From Roseovarius halotolerans (GTDB taxonomy: Bacteria > Pseudomonadota > Alphaproteobacteria > Rhodobacterales > Rhodobacteraceae), in contig NZ_FWFU01000004.1 in assembly GCF_900172255.1 (NCBI RefSeq), positions 372,001 through 436,000 of the forward strand: a stretch of 64,000 nt of DNA. Reading direction: 5' to 3'. Shown piece after piece: positions 26,286-35,903 of the stretch. A model generated the notes under the pieces. That model worked only from the letters and a program-made list of their open reading frames with translations. It searched no databases and was not told the origin of the DNA. The position numbers were made by a program, and so were the translations under genes. The first letter of the stretch is position 1, and each line of letters starts with the position of its first letter.

Positions 26286-27041
26286 TCAGGTGGCGGCGGA
26301 CCTGGCCTGCCCCTGCGCGTCCGGCGCGGTTTCCTGCTCATGCGCAAGGCGCCCGCGTGCGGCGTTGGTATAGCCACCCGCCTTCGATGTGGACAGCCCC
26401 GCCGCGACAAGGGCCTCCACCATCGTCACCGCGCAGGAAACCCCGTCGATCACCGGCAGCCCGAAGCGGCGCGACAGCCTGTCATTGAGATCGGCCATGC
26501 CCGCACAGCCCAGCACGATCGCATCCGCGCCATCCCGCTCCACCGCATCGCCGATCTCGGCGGCGATCAGCGCCTCGGCCCCCGCACCGTCGCTTTCAAG
26601 CTGCAGAACCGGCACATCCGTCGCCCGGATGCTGGCACAACGCCGCGACAGCCCGTAGCGCTCGAGGTTGTCGCGCAATCCCGGCAGCGAGCGCGACAGC
26701 GTAGTGACGACCGAAAAGCGGCAGGACACCATGCTGGCGGCGTGAAACGCCGCCTCGCCGATGCCGATCACTGGCCCGTCGAACATGCAGCGCAGCGCAT
26801 CGACCCCGGTATCGTCGAAACAGGCCACGACAACCGCATCCACGTCGGGATGGCGCTCGGCCACCTCCAGCAGGCCATGCAGGCTGTTGGCCACATCGTG
26901 AAAGCCCTGGATGCTGGCCGGGCCGCTGCGGGGCTGGGTTGCGATGATCTGCGTGCCGGCGCGCGCGACGGCCTCGGCGGCCCTGCCGATCTTCGCCGTC
27001 ATCGACGCTGTTGTGTTGGGGTTCACGACCAGTAGTTTCAT
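26286..27041 (-). CDS. Hydantoin/aspartate-glutamate racemase-family protein
   Basis: The protein has 251 residues. The ATG at 27041 has GGAGG upstream and overlaps the amidohydrolase stop by 4 bases. The start MKLLVVNPNTTASMT is typical of hydantoin racemases. The two catalytic cysteines of the fold are visible in VVACFDDTG (about residue 79) and VLGCAGMADL (about 180). By family it inverts the C5 centre of hydantoins or a similar acidic carbon. As the last gene of the ten-gene operon, it may let both enantiomers of an imported compound enter the pathway. Allantoin racemase is another possibility, given the ureide genes next door. Confidence 0.82.
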   Translation of the reverse strand: MKLLVVNPNTTASMTAKIGRAAEAVARAGTQIIATQPRSGPASIQGFHDVANSLHGLLEVAERHPDVDAVVVACFDDTGVDALRCMFDGPVIGIGEAAFHAASMVSCRFSVVTTLSRSLPGLRDNLERYGLSRRCASIRATDVPVLQLESDGAGAEALIAAEIGDAVERDGADAIVLGCAGMADLNDRLSRRFGLPVIDGVSCAVTMVEALVAAGLSTSKAGGYTNAARGRLAHEQETAPDAQGQARSAAT

Positions 27042-28480
27042 GCCCTGCGCCTCCCTGCCGGATTTCGTGCGTTTCGCCACAGCCAAGATGGTTCGGCGCG
27101 CAGGTCACCCAGACCTGCATCGCTGATGGCCTGTTCGGCGGCTTGCGTCGCCTCTTGCATCACCGCTTCGGGGTCCATCGTCGCGACGGCACGCCCGCGC
27201 ATGACGATGCGCCCGTCGACGATCACCGTGTCCACATCCGCCGCGTTGGCGAAATGGGTCAGCGCATGCAGCGGCATCGTCGATGGCGTCATATGCGGCT
27301 TGCGCATGTCGACCAGCACGATATCCGCCTTCTTGCCCGTCTCGAGCGAGCCGATCTCGTCCTCGAGGCCCAGCGCGCGCGCGGCGTCGATCGTCGCCAT
27401 TTCCAGCACCTTGCCTTCCGGCAGGACCGAGGGATCGGCGAAATGGCGGCGGTGATAATGCATCGCCTGCGCCATGTGCCGGAACATGTCGTAACCCCGG
27501 TCCGGCGCGGCCGCATCCGAGCCAAGCGCAACGCATATGCCGCGTTCGACCATCTCGGGTGCGGGGCAGCGGCCGAGGATCGACATGATCGCGCTCGGGT
27601 TATGGGCGATGGCGGCCTTGGATTGCTCCAGCGCCACGATGTCCTCCTCGGTCAGGTCGACCGAATGCGACAACAGCGCGAATGACCCCAACAGCCCCAG
27701 CGCATGGGCATAGGCGATGCTGCCCTCACGGTGGCCGTCCTGCGTGAACAGAACGCCGTGGCGCGCGCGCAGCGCGGCGACCGCCTCGCTCATGCTGCGG
27801 ATTTCGTTTTCCGGCGCCGGGTCTTTTCCCGGCGGGGCATAAACGGGCATCACAAGGCAGATGCCGGTGCGCCGCTCCAGGATATCGTTGTGGCGCGCGA
27901 TCAGGTCTTCGCTGACCTCAAGCTGGCGCTCAAAGCTCAGCGGCTTCGCCCCGCCGTCCGGCCCGCGATAATTCTGCGGGAAAGGCGCGCGCCCCGGCCC
28001 CACCGCCAGCATCGTGCGCAGGCCGCTTTCGCGCGTCGCCGCGCAATGCGCATCGCCGAACGCCGGATCATCAGTGCGATAAATGTCGGCACCCCCGCCC
28101 AGCAGCGTGACGCAGGTCGTGACCCCGCCCATCAAACGCTCCAGCAGCGAAAGACGCGCTTCGGCCCGCCAGAAACCGACATCTGTGCCGCCCGCGTAAA
28201 GTGTCTCGCAGGCGCCGAACCAGGCCTGCACGTCGCCCGCCCCCATTGCCCGTACCAGCCCGTGTCCCGCATGCGAATGGCAGTCGATCAGGCCCGGAAT
28301 GACCGCCATCCCGCGCGCGTCGATCACCTCGACGGCGGTATCAGCCAGATGCGCCAGATCACCGTCGCGCCCGATGGCCTCGATCCGGTCGCCCTTTACC
28401 GCGATCGCCGCGTCCTCGATGACGCGCCGCTCGGGATCGAGCGTGAGCGCGGTGGCGTGGCGGATCAGAATATCGGTCAT
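27038..28480 (-). CDS. TRZ/ATZ-family amidohydrolase (aminohydrolase)
   Basis: The protein has 480 residues. All the single-metal subtype III sites are present: HxH in PGLIDCHSHAGHG, a strand-5 His in TQDGHREGS, a strand-6 His in FALLSHSVDLTEED and a strand-8 Asp in ALGSDAAAPDRG. It resembles chlorohydrolase/guanine- and cytosine-type deaminases, which remove amino or halide groups from nitrogen rings. Both ends overlap the neighbouring genes by 4 bases. The substrate is unknown. In context it probably deaminates a nitrogen-rich ring imported by the Dpp-type transporter. Confidence 0.85.
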   Translation of the reverse strand: MTDILIRHATALTLDPERRVIEDAAIAVKGDRIEAIGRDGDLAHLADTAVEVIDARGMAVIPGLIDCHSHAGHGLVRAMGAGDVQAWFGACETLYAGGTDVGFWRAEARLSLLERLMGGVTTCVTLLGGGADIYRTDDPAFGDAHCAATRESGLRTMLAVGPGRAPFPQNYRGPDGGAKPLSFERQLEVSEDLIARHNDILERRTGICLVMPVYAPPGKDPAPENEIRSMSEAVAALRARHGVLFTQDGHREGSIAYAHALGLLGSFALLSHSVDLTEEDIVALEQSKAAIAHNPSAIMSILGRCPAPEMVERGICVALGSDAAAPDRGYDMFRHMAQAMHYHRRHFADPSVLPEGKVLEMATIDAARALGLEDEIGSLETGKKADIVLVDMRKPHMTPSTMPLHALTHFANAADVDTVIVDGRIVMRGRAVATMDPEAVMQEATQAAEQAISDAGLGDLRAEPSWLWRNARNPAGRRRA

Positions 28481-29967
28481 GCGAGGTCCTTCTTGATGGG
28501 ATAGGTCGGCTCGAAAATCTCTTCGACCGGTGGGTGGTTCAGCGTGCGGTCGGGATATTGCGCGACCATAGCGTCGAAACGCGCCTGCGCGCCCTCGTGC
28601 AGGGCGTGGTGGTCGACGCCGGGAATGACGCCCTCCTGCATGACGAAACGCCCGTCGATCACGACGCTGCGCACGTCACGCCCTGCGCCGTTCAGCAGCA
28701 AGGTCTGAATCGGGTCGATCACCTGCCCGATGGCCGGGTCATCCAGCCCGATCACCGTGATATCGGCGCGCGCACCCGGCTCAAGCCGCCCCAGGTCCGG
28801 CCGCCCGAGCGCATCCGCGCCGCCCAGCGTGGCAGCGTCGTAAAGATCACCTGCGCGCACCGCCTGCGCATCGCCCGCGGCCATGCGTGCCGTCATCAGC
28901 CCGATCTGCATGTTCAGGATCATGTCAGGCGGATGGGTATCCGTGCCCATGCCGATCCGCAGCCCGGCATCGCGATAGCGCGCGAAATCCCGCAGCATCG
29001 TACCGCCCCGTGCCATGACCAGCGGACAATGCGCCAGCGACGCGCCGCTCTCGGCCAGGATCTCGAGGTCGGGCGCATCATGCGCGATCCCGTTCACCCC
29101 GGCGATATAGGTCAGATGCGGCAGGATCGCGCGCTCGGACAGAAAGCCGATATCGCGCAGCCATTCGGGCGGACCCTTGCCATGCATGTCCAGAACGCTC
29201 TGATACTCGAACGCCGACTGGCAGCAATGCAGGCGAACCGGCACCGCCAAGTCACGCGACACCTGGGCGCTGCGTGTCAAGAGCGCCTCGGTGCAGGTCT
29301 CGATCCGGTCGGGCGCCAGCATGGTGCGCACCAGCCCCCCGGCGCGCCCCTCGAAAGCGGTGCAGAAACGTTCGGCCTGCTCCAGCCCCTCAAGCCCGCG
29401 CGCCTCGTCGAAATGAAACGCGATCTCGCCCGGCGCGGTGACATAGGTGTTGCCGCTGCGATAGGCCGGCCCGAGGTAAACCCGCAGGCCCAGCGCCTCG
29501 GCGGCTTCGGCGGCACCGGCGAACTCGTCCCATGTCTCGCCCCATTCACGATAGAAAAGCGAAGCGATCGGCAAGGCCGTGGTGATACCGTTGCGAATGA
29601 GGCGCGTGAAGCCATAGTGCTTCTGCCAGACCAGGTCCTCGGGCGCATACATCTCGCGCGGACCGGCCTCCATGTAACTTTGCGGCCAGACGCGCCCCTT
29701 CTTCCAAGCGGGCTGGTTGTCGAACCCCAGCACGGTGGTATCCAGATCGCCCAGCGCATCCAGATCCACGAAGCCCGGCCCGATCAGCGCCCTGCCGCAA
29801 TCATGCCGCTCGGCCACCTCTCCCTCGAAACGATGCCCGACATAGATGACCGCGCCATCCTCGAACACCAGCTCGCCATCGGGGATCAGCACATGGCGGC
29901 CATTCTCATGGCCGACCACCCACGCCGCCCGCATCAGGATACGGCCCTTCTCTCGGTGCTGTCCCAT
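28477..29967 (-). CDS. Amidohydrolase-family protein lacking the usual HxH metal motif
   Basis: The protein has 496 residues. The start at 29967 (MGQHREK) is coupled to the upstream stop (TGATG); another ATG 33 bases on is possible. The fold is that of a TRZ/ATZ aminohydrolase with a strand-5 His (VRLHCCQSAFE), a strand-6 His (ILPHLTYIAG) and a strand-8 Asp (GMGTDTHPPD). The N-terminal HxH that normally follows PGFVD is replaced by aspartate-rich FVDLDALGDLD. The metal site must differ, or the chemistry does. It sits between two canonical amidohydrolases in one operon and so may catalyse a distinct step. The function is unassigned. Confidence 0.8.
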   Translation of the reverse strand: MGQHREKGRILMRAAWVVGHENGRHVLIPDGELVFEDGAVIYVGHRFEGEVAERHDCGRALIGPGFVDLDALGDLDTTVLGFDNQPAWKKGRVWPQSYMEAGPREMYAPEDLVWQKHYGFTRLIRNGITTALPIASLFYREWGETWDEFAGAAEAAEALGLRVYLGPAYRSGNTYVTAPGEIAFHFDEARGLEGLEQAERFCTAFEGRAGGLVRTMLAPDRIETCTEALLTRSAQVSRDLAVPVRLHCCQSAFEYQSVLDMHGKGPPEWLRDIGFLSERAILPHLTYIAGVNGIAHDAPDLEILAESGASLAHCPLVMARGGTMLRDFARYRDAGLRIGMGTDTHPPDMILNMQIGLMTARMAAGDAQAVRAGDLYDAATLGGADALGRPDLGRLEPGARADITVIGLDDPAIGQVIDPIQTLLLNGAGRDVRSVVIDGRFVMQEGVIPGVDHHALHEGAQARFDAMVAQYPDRTLNHPPVEEIFEPTYPIKKDLA

Positions 29968-31166
29968 CACGGTGCCTCTCTCAGCGCCCGGCCGTCGCGG
30001 GCAACGACGCGCCCCGCCTTCAGTACCAGCTTCCGCGCCGGGCGTGCGGCGACCGCATGAGTCACGCTCTCGGCCTCGACCAACACCAGGTCGGCGCGGC
30101 ATCCCTCTTCGATGCCGTAACCGTCAAGCTCCATCACCCGCGCGCCGCCCCAGGAACAGCACCACAGTGCATGTTCCACGTCACGGTCGGCCCGCAGGTT
30201 GTTGCGCAGCCCCAGCAGCATCGCGCGCTCCAGCATGTCGCCATTTCCGTAAGGGCCCCATGTATCGCGGATCCCGTCCGACCCCGCGCAAAGCACGACA
30301 CCCGCCGCGCGCAGATCCTCGGCCAAAGGCACCGGGCGCGACGGCGTTGCAACCGTGGCGACGTGAATCTGCGCATCGGCCAGTTCGCCCACCAACGCGC
30401 GTGCCCGGTCACGGTCAGGCATACCCAGACAAAAGGCATGGCTGATCGTGACCTTGCCCTGCATGGCATGGGCACGCGTGCGCTCGATGATCATCTCCAT
30501 GCTGAAGGCGCCCAGCTCACCAGGCTCGTGCAGATGGATGTCGATGGGCTTGCCATGTTTCTCGGCCAGCGCAAAAACCGCATCCAGCTGCCCCTTGGGG
30601 TCCGCGTCGATCCCGCAGGGGTCGAGCCCGCCGACCACATCCGCCGGGCCGCGCAGGGCCTCGTCCAGCAATTCCAGCGTGCCGGGGCGCGACATCAGCC
30701 CCGATTGCGGAAAGGCGACGATCTCGATATCGACCTGGTCCGCCAGTGCCGCGCGGGTCGCCGCGACGCCCTCGATCCCGGCAAGCCCCACCTCGGTATC
30801 CACGTCCACATGGCTGCGAATGGCGGTCGACCCATGCCCCAGCGACAACAGCGCCTGGCGCATCGACTGGCGATGCGGTTCAATATCCCATTCGCGCCGC
30901 AACCGGCGCTCGGTGTCGATCTTGTCGCGCAGCGCCGGGCCGGCCTGATGTTCGCGCCAGCCCATGCCCCACAGGGTCTTGTCCAGATGGGTATGCGCCT
31001 CGACCAGCCCCGGCAGCAGGATCGCGCCGCCGCAATCCTCCTCAGGCAGGCCGTCCTCGGCGGGCAGGCCGGGGGCGATGCGCGCGATGCGCCCGTCCCG
31101 GATCAGCATATCGGTGGCGTCAGCGCCGAACGGGCGCAGGTTTCGCAGCAGGATATCGTTGCTCAT
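29967..31166 (-). CDS. Cytosine-deaminase-like amidohydrolase
   Basis: The 399-residue protein resembles CodA. It has HxHLDK in VEAHTHLDKTLWG, strand-5 IDIHLHEPGE, strand-6 TISHAFCLGM and strand-8 AGSDGIRDTWGPYGNGDM, the same architecture as cytosine and isoguanine deaminases. It is expected to deaminate a pyrimidine-like or N-substituted heterocycle in the cytoplasm. It follows the flavin reductase with a 4-base overlap and is coupled through TGATG to the next amidohydrolase. The specific ring is unknown. Confidence 0.87.
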   Translation of the reverse strand: MSNDILLRNLRPFGADATDMLIRDGRIARIAPGLPAEDGLPEEDCGGAILLPGLVEAHTHLDKTLWGMGWREHQAGPALRDKIDTERRLRREWDIEPHRQSMRQALLSLGHGSTAIRSHVDVDTEVGLAGIEGVAATRAALADQVDIEIVAFPQSGLMSRPGTLELLDEALRGPADVVGGLDPCGIDADPKGQLDAVFALAEKHGKPIDIHLHEPGELGAFSMEMIIERTRAHAMQGKVTISHAFCLGMPDRDRARALVGELADAQIHVATVATPSRPVPLAEDLRAAGVVLCAGSDGIRDTWGPYGNGDMLERAMLLGLRNNLRADRDVEHALWCCSWGGARVMELDGYGIEEGCRADLVLVEAESVTHAVAARPARKLVLKAGRVVARDGRALREAP

Positions 31167-31801
31167 GCCGGCCTCTTGGTCTGATCTTTGCCCGCAAGCG
31201 CCTCGCTCGGGGTCAGCACGAACTGCCGGTCCGAAACGATGTAATTATCCGCATGAAGCCGGGCCACCGGCTGATAGACATCCTCGCGCACATAGCGCCC
31301 GGCCTCGTCAAGGCAGGTCTCGCGCACATGCATCTGCACCACCTCGCCCAGCACGATCGCGCGGCGCGGATAATCGATGATCTGCGACACGCGGCATTCC
31401 ATGGAAGCGGGCGCCTCGCGCACCCTCGGCGGCGCGACCTTCAGCGACGGCGCATGGTTCATCCCGGTCAGCGCCACCTCGTCCACATCGTCGGGGAAGT
31501 TGATGCCGCAATCCACCATCTGCTGCGCGATGGCCATGTCACACAGGTTGACCACGAACTCGCTCGACCGCCGGATATTGCGCATCGTCTCCTTTTCGAC
31601 CCCGTCGGGGCGCGTCTGGATGCCCAGGATCACGATCGGCGGATCCTGCGAGAACACGTTGAAAAAGCTCATCGGCGCGGCGTTCGGCGCGCCCTCGGCA
31701 CTGGCCGTCGTGACCAGCGCGATGGGGCGCGGCGCAACGAAACTGCACAGCAGGCGGTAACGGTCCTGTGGCGGCAGTTGCTCGAAATCGAACTCCATCA
31801 C
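31163..31801 (-). CDS. Flavin reductase-like FMN-binding protein
   Basis: The 212-residue protein has the flavin-reductase domain: RPIALVTTASAEGAPNAAP, FNVFSQDPPIVILGI, a SSEFVVNL segment and SMECRV. Members either supply reduced FMN to a monooxygenase or have other flavin roles. No partner monooxygenase lies in the operon, so its role here is unclear. It is coupled by 4-base overlaps to dppF-like upstream and to the CodA-like gene downstream. Confidence 0.83.
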   Translation of the reverse strand: MMEFDFEQLPPQDRYRLLCSFVAPRPIALVTTASAEGAPNAAPMSFFNVFSQDPPIVILGIQTRPDGVEKETMRNIRRSSEFVVNLCDMAIAQQMVDCGINFPDDVDEVALTGMNHAPSLKVAPPRVREAPASMECRVSQIIDYPRRAIVLGEVVQMHVRETCLDEAGRYVREDVYQPVARLHADNYIVSDRQFVLTPSEALAGKDQTKRPA

Positions 31802-32901
31802 GCAACCCCCCGCGCCAGCTCCATCGGCGCGCGCCCCGCGGCGCCGGGGCGACCCGATGAGCCATCGGCGCCAGTCACCGCATGGCAGGCAACGCGCGTG
31901 CCGCCCTCGCGCGCCACCAGATCGGGCGATTGCGCGCGGCAGATATCACTGGCCAGCGGGCAACGCGGATTAAAGGAACAGCCCGGCGGCGGCGTGATCG
32001 GGTTGGGCACCTCGCCGGTGACGGCCACGCGATCGCGCCGCGCCATCGTGATGTCGGGCACGGTGTCCATCAGCAGCCTTGTATAGGGATGCTCGGGCGC
32101 CTCGAAGATTCGCTGCGCCGGGCCCGCCTCGACCAGGCGGCCCAGATACATGACGCCGACATAATCGGACATGAAATCCACCACCGCCAGGTCGTGACTG
32201 ATGAACAGATAGGTCAGCCCCAGTTCGGCCTGCAGATCCCGCATCAGGTTCAGGACCTGCGACTGGACCGACACGTCCAGCGCCGATGTGGGCTCGTCGC
32301 AGACCAGGAAGTCGGGTTTCGACGAAATCGCCCGCGCGATCGAAATGCGCTGTCGCTGACCGCCGGAAAACTGGTGCGGGAACTTGTCGCCATCCTGCGC
32401 CGACAGGCCGACCATCTCCAGCAGGCGGCCGACCTCCCGCTGCTCCTCGGCACGGCCCGAGGTGATCGAGAAACTGCGCAGCGGCTCGGCGATGATGTCG
32501 CGCACGCGCCACCTGGGATTGAGGCTGGCATAGGGATCCTGAAAGATCATCTGGATCCGTTGCCGATACGTGCCCCGCGCCGAGGCATGCAGCCCCGTCA
32601 GGTCAGTGCCGTCAAATCGGATCTTCCCGCCCGAGGCGGCATGCAGCCCGACAACCAGCTTGGCCACGGTCGATTTCCCGCAGCCCGATTCACCCACGAG
32701 GCTGAAGGTCTTGCCGCGCGGAATGTCGATATCCAGACCGTCCACGGCCCGCAGAAAGCTCTTGCCCTTGCGCTCGATCATGCGGTTCAGCAGCGGCGGC
32801 GACAGGTCGAAGGTCTTGGACAGCCCGCGCAGCGACACCAGCGGCTCGCCCGATGCGCTTGTTGCAGCAGAGGATGTGGCGGATGTTGAAACAGCGCTCA
32901 T
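31798..32901 (-). CDS. Oligopeptide/dipeptide-type ABC transporter ATP-binding protein (DppF-like)
   Basis: The protein has 367 residues. Walker A is GESGCGKST, the signature is FSGGQRQR and Walker B is [12 protein letters not shown]. The C-terminal oligopeptide extension ends in the CSFNPRCPLASDIC motif, which resembles a cysteine cluster. The ATG at 32901 overlaps the DppD stop by 4 bases; the frame extends upstream without coding sense. It pairs with the DppD-like ATPase. In marine bacteria such transporters often carry compounds other than peptides. Confidence 0.9.
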   Translation of the reverse strand: MSAVSTSATSSAATSASGEPLVSLRGLSKTFDLSPPLLNRMIERKGKSFLRAVDGLDIDIPRGKTFSLVGESGCGKSTVAKLVVGLHAASGGKIRFDGTDLTGLHASARGTYRQRIQMIFQDPYASLNPRWRVRDIIAEPLRSFSITSGRAEEQREVGRLLEMVGLSAQDGDKFPHQFSGGQRQRISIARAISSKPDFLVCDEPTSALDVSVQSQVLNLMRDLQAELGLTYLFISHDLAVVDFMSDYVGVMYLGRLVEAGPAQRIFEAPEHPYTRLLMDTVPDITMARRDRVAVTGEVPNPITPPPGCSFNPRCPLASDICRAQSPDLVAREGGTRVACHAVTGADGSSGRPGAAGRAPMELARGVA

Positions 32902-33887
32902 ACCGGTTCTCCCTGATAAAGGTGACAGGCGACGGCGCCGCCCTCGACCGGCACGGCGACCGGTTTCGTGCTCCTGCAGGCGTCGAACGCCTTCGGGCAG
33001 CGCGGATGAAAAGCGCATCCCGTGGGCAGGGCAGTCAGGCGCGGCATCGCGCCGTCGATCTGGGTCAGGCGCTCGGCATTGGATCCGATGCGCGGAATCG
33101 ATTGCATGAGCCCCTTGGTGTAGGGGTGATGCGGCGCGCGCACGACCTTTTCCACCGGCCCGATCTCGACCACGCGGCCCGAATACATGACCGCCACCCG
33201 GTCGGCGGTTTCGGCGATCACGCCCATGTCATGGGTCACGAGGATCACCGCCGCGCCATGCTCGCGGCACATCCGCTTGAGCAGGTCCAGGATCTGCGCC
33301 TGGATCGACACGTCAAGCGCGGTCGTCGGTTCGTCGGCGATGACCAGCGACGGCTCGGCGCACAGCGCCAGCGCGATCACGACCCGTTGGCGCATCCCCC
33401 CCGAGAACTGGTGCGGATACTGGTCGATGCGCGCGTCCGGCGCCGGAATGCCGACCTCGCCCAGGAACTCGATGGCGCGGCGGCGCGCGGCCTCGCGGCT
33501 CAGGTTCATGTGGGTGCGGATCGTCTGGATCAGCTGCTGCCCCACCGTCATCAGCGGATTGAGGCTGGTCAGCGGATCCTGGAAGATCGCCCCGATCTTG
33601 CGGCCGCGCAACCGGCGCATCGCTTCCGCGGGCAGGTTGTCGATCCGCTGCCCCTCGAAACGGATCTCGCCCCGATCGATCCGGCCCGGGCGCTCCAGCA
33701 GGCCGGTGATGGCGGTGCCGGTCAGCGATTTGCCGGCACCCGATTCACCGACCATGCCCAGGATCTCGCCCGGCGCCAGGTCAAAGGTGATCCCGTCCAC
33801 CGCGCGCAGCGGTCCGTGCCGCGTATCAAAGCAGATTGACAGATCGCGCACCGACAGCAGCGGGGACGTTTTTGATTGTGCGGTCAT
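32898..33887 (-). CDS. Oligopeptide/dipeptide-type ABC transporter ATP-binding protein (DppD-like)
   Basis: The 329-residue protein has Walker A GESGAGKSLT, signature FSGGMRQR, Walker B LVIADEPTTALD and the C-terminal CAFHPRCPKAFDAC motif of the oligopeptide subgroup. The ATG at 33887 follows AAAAGGAGC. It forms a heterodimer with the DppF-like ATPase to power the two permeases upstream. Confidence 0.91.
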   Translation of the reverse strand: MTAQSKTSPLLSVRDLSICFDTRHGPLRAVDGITFDLAPGEILGMVGESGAGKSLTGTAITGLLERPGRIDRGEIRFEGQRIDNLPAEAMRRLRGRKIGAIFQDPLTSLNPLMTVGQQLIQTIRTHMNLSREAARRRAIEFLGEVGIPAPDARIDQYPHQFSGGMRQRVVIALALCAEPSLVIADEPTTALDVSIQAQILDLLKRMCREHGAAVILVTHDMGVIAETADRVAVMYSGRVVEIGPVEKVVRAPHHPYTKGLMQSIPRIGSNAERLTQIDGAMPRLTALPTGCAFHPRCPKAFDACRSTKPVAVPVEGGAVACHLYQGEPV

Positions 33888-33910
33888 CTTGATCGCTCCT
33901 TTTCTCGGCT

Positions 33911-34843
33911 TCAGCGCAGCTTCGGATTGAGGGCGTCGCGCAGCCAGTCGCCCAGCAGGTTCACCGCCAGCACCAGCGCCACCAGCGTCAGCGACGGAAA
34001 GATCACCACCCACCAGATGCCGGAGAACAGATACTCGTTGCCCACCCGGATCAGCGTGCCCAGCGACGGGTTCGTCGGCGGCATCCCGACCCCGAGGAAG
34101 GACAGCGTTGCCTCGATCAGGATCGCCATCGCCAGGTTGATCGTCGCGATCACCAGGACCGGCCCCATCACGTTGGGCAGGATATGCCGGAACAGGATGG
34201 CGAGCGGGCGCCGCCCGACCAATTGCGCGGCAAACACGTATTCGCGCCCGCGCTCGACCATCGTCGAACTCCGCACGGTGCGGGCATATTGCACCCAGGT
34301 CGTCACCGTGATCGCAAAGACCAGCACGATCAGCGCGGCGCTGTCATGCATCTCGCGCGGCAGCGCGCCCCGTGCGATCCCGCTGACGAGCAGCGCCACC
34401 AGGATCGTCGGAAAGCTCAGCATCACGTCGGCGATCCGCATGAAGAACGCATCCACCATGCCACCGAAATATCCGCTGACCAGGCCCACGACGATGCCGA
34501 TCACCATCGCCAGCGCGACACTCACGAACCCTACCGCCAGCGAAATGCGCGAACCGTAAAGGATCGCCGAAAGAACATCGCGGCCCTGGTTGTCGGTTCC
34601 GAGAAGAAAACGCGGATCGCCGCCCTCCACCCAGACCGGGGGCAATTCGCTGTCCCACAGGCTCAGCGTCGAAACATCGAAGGGATCATGCGGCGCGATC
34701 CAGGGCGCCAGCAACGCCGCCATCACGATACACAGCGTCACGATGGCCGCCGCCACGGTCACATAGGAAGTGCGGAAACGATAGAAGATGTCGCTCTTCA
34801 GGATCGCCGCGATGCGAGATTGGGGAAAGACTTCAAGGGCCAT
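33911..34843 (-). CDS. Oligopeptide/dipeptide-type ABC transporter permease (DppC-like)
   Basis: The protein has 310 residues. An N-terminal helix (about 26-48) is followed by the long periplasmic loop with LLGTDNQGRDVLSAILYGSR, a motif characteristic of DppC. Five further helices and the ATPase-contact loop (AAQLVGRRPLAILFRHILP) follow. The start follows AAGGAG. It lies 12 bases after the DppB-like gene. Confidence 0.92.
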   Translation of the reverse strand: MALEVFPQSRIAAILKSDIFYRFRTSYVTVAAAIVTLCIVMAALLAPWIAPHDPFDVSTLSLWDSELPPVWVEGGDPRFLLGTDNQGRDVLSAILYGSRISLAVGFVSVALAMVIGIVVGLVSGYFGGMVDAFFMRIADVMLSFPTILVALLVSGIARGALPREMHDSAALIVLVFAITVTTWVQYARTVRSSTMVERGREYVFAAQLVGRRPLAILFRHILPNVMGPVLVIATINLAMAILIEATLSFLGVGMPPTNPSLGTLIRVGNEYLFSGIWWVVIFPSLTLVALVLAVNLLGDWLRDALNPKLR

Positions 34844-34855
34844 GTCAGGTCTCCT

Positions 34856-35824
34856 TCACGCCCGAACCGACAGGCGCGGGTCAATGGCGAAGTAGAGAAG
34901 ATCGACGATCATGTTGATCGCCACGAATACCAGCGCGACAAGCACCAGGTAGGCGGACATCACCGGGATATCGGCGAAACTGACCGCCTGGATAAACAGC
35001 AGGCCCATCCCCGGCCACTGGAACACGGTCTCGGTGATGATCGCGAAGGCGATCATCGATCCCAGCTGCAGACCGACGATGGTGATCACCGGCATCAGCG
35101 TATTGCCCAGCGCATGGCCGAAATTCACCGCCCGGTTGGTCAGCCCGCGCGCCTTGGCGAAGCGCACGAAGTCCGAACGCAGGACCTCCATCATCTCGGC
35201 CCGCACCAGCCGCATGATCAGCGTGACCTGAAAGAGGCCCAGCATGATCGCCGGCAGGATCAGCGACTTCAGGCCGCTCACCGTCAGGAATCCGGTGCTC
35301 CACCAGCCGATCTGCACGGTCTCGCCGCGCCCGAACGAAGGCAGCCAGTTCAGCCAGACCGAGAAGATCAGGATCAGCAGGATACCGGTGACGAATGTCG
35401 GCACCGAGATCCCGATCAGCGACCCGATATTGAGGATATTGCTCAGCACCCCCTTGGGATGAAGCGCAGTGTAGATCCCGATCGGCACGCCCAGCAGCAG
35501 CGCAAAGACCGCCGCGGCCAGGACCAGTTCCAGCGTCGCGGGCAACCGCTCGGCGATCATCTCGGCCACCGGGCGCTTGTTGCGGTAGGAAATACCGAAC
35601 TCACCTTTCGCGACACCGCTCACGAAGCGGGTGAACTGAACGGTCACCGGCTGATCCAGCCCCAGGTTCTCGCGCAGCGTCTGGCGATCCTCCGCCGTTG
35701 CGTTTTCCGGCAACATGCTGTTCACCGGGTCGCCGATGAACCGGAACATCGTAAAGGCGATAAGGGCGACAGCCAGCATCACCAGGACGGACTGAAGCAA
35801 ACGGCGAATGACGAACGCTACCAT
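34856..35824 (-). CDS. Oligopeptide/dipeptide-type ABC transporter permease (DppB-like)
   Basis: The protein has 322 residues. The ATG at 35824 (MVAFVIRR) follows GGAGGGTTCC. The N-terminus FVIRRLLQSVLVMLAVALI, the GDPVNSMLPENAT loop and the cytoplasmic ARGLTNRAVNFGHALGN contact motif are typical of DppB. Six transmembrane helices are visible. It follows the binding-protein gene after a gap holding a hairpin. Confidence 0.92.
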   Translation of the reverse strand: MVAFVIRRLLQSVLVMLAVALIAFTMFRFIGDPVNSMLPENATAEDRQTLRENLGLDQPVTVQFTRFVSGVAKGEFGISYRNKRPVAEMIAERLPATLELVLAAAVFALLLGVPIGIYTALHPKGVLSNILNIGSLIGISVPTFVTGILLILIFSVWLNWLPSFGRGETVQIGWWSTGFLTVSGLKSLILPAIMLGLFQVTLIMRLVRAEMMEVLRSDFVRFAKARGLTNRAVNFGHALGNTLMPVITIVGLQLGSMIAFAIITETVFQWPGMGLLFIQAVSFADIPVMSAYLVLVALVFVAINMIVDLLYFAIDPRLSVRA

Positions 35825-35865
35825 GATGGAACCCTCCGGGTTGGACAGGTGGACGGAAAGATGAA

Positions 35866-35892
35866 TGGGCCCGCGCGCAACCGCCGGGCCCA
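35866..35892 (-). terminator. Intercistronic hairpin between dppA-like and dppB-like genes
   Basis: Arms TGGGCCCG (35866-35873) and CGGGCCCA (35885-35892) enclose an 11-base loop. It lacks a T tract and sits just after the binding-protein stop, in the same position as the hairpins after the other three binding-protein genes in this window. Confidence 0.5.
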
Positions 35893-35903
35893 CCCGTCGC
35901 GGA

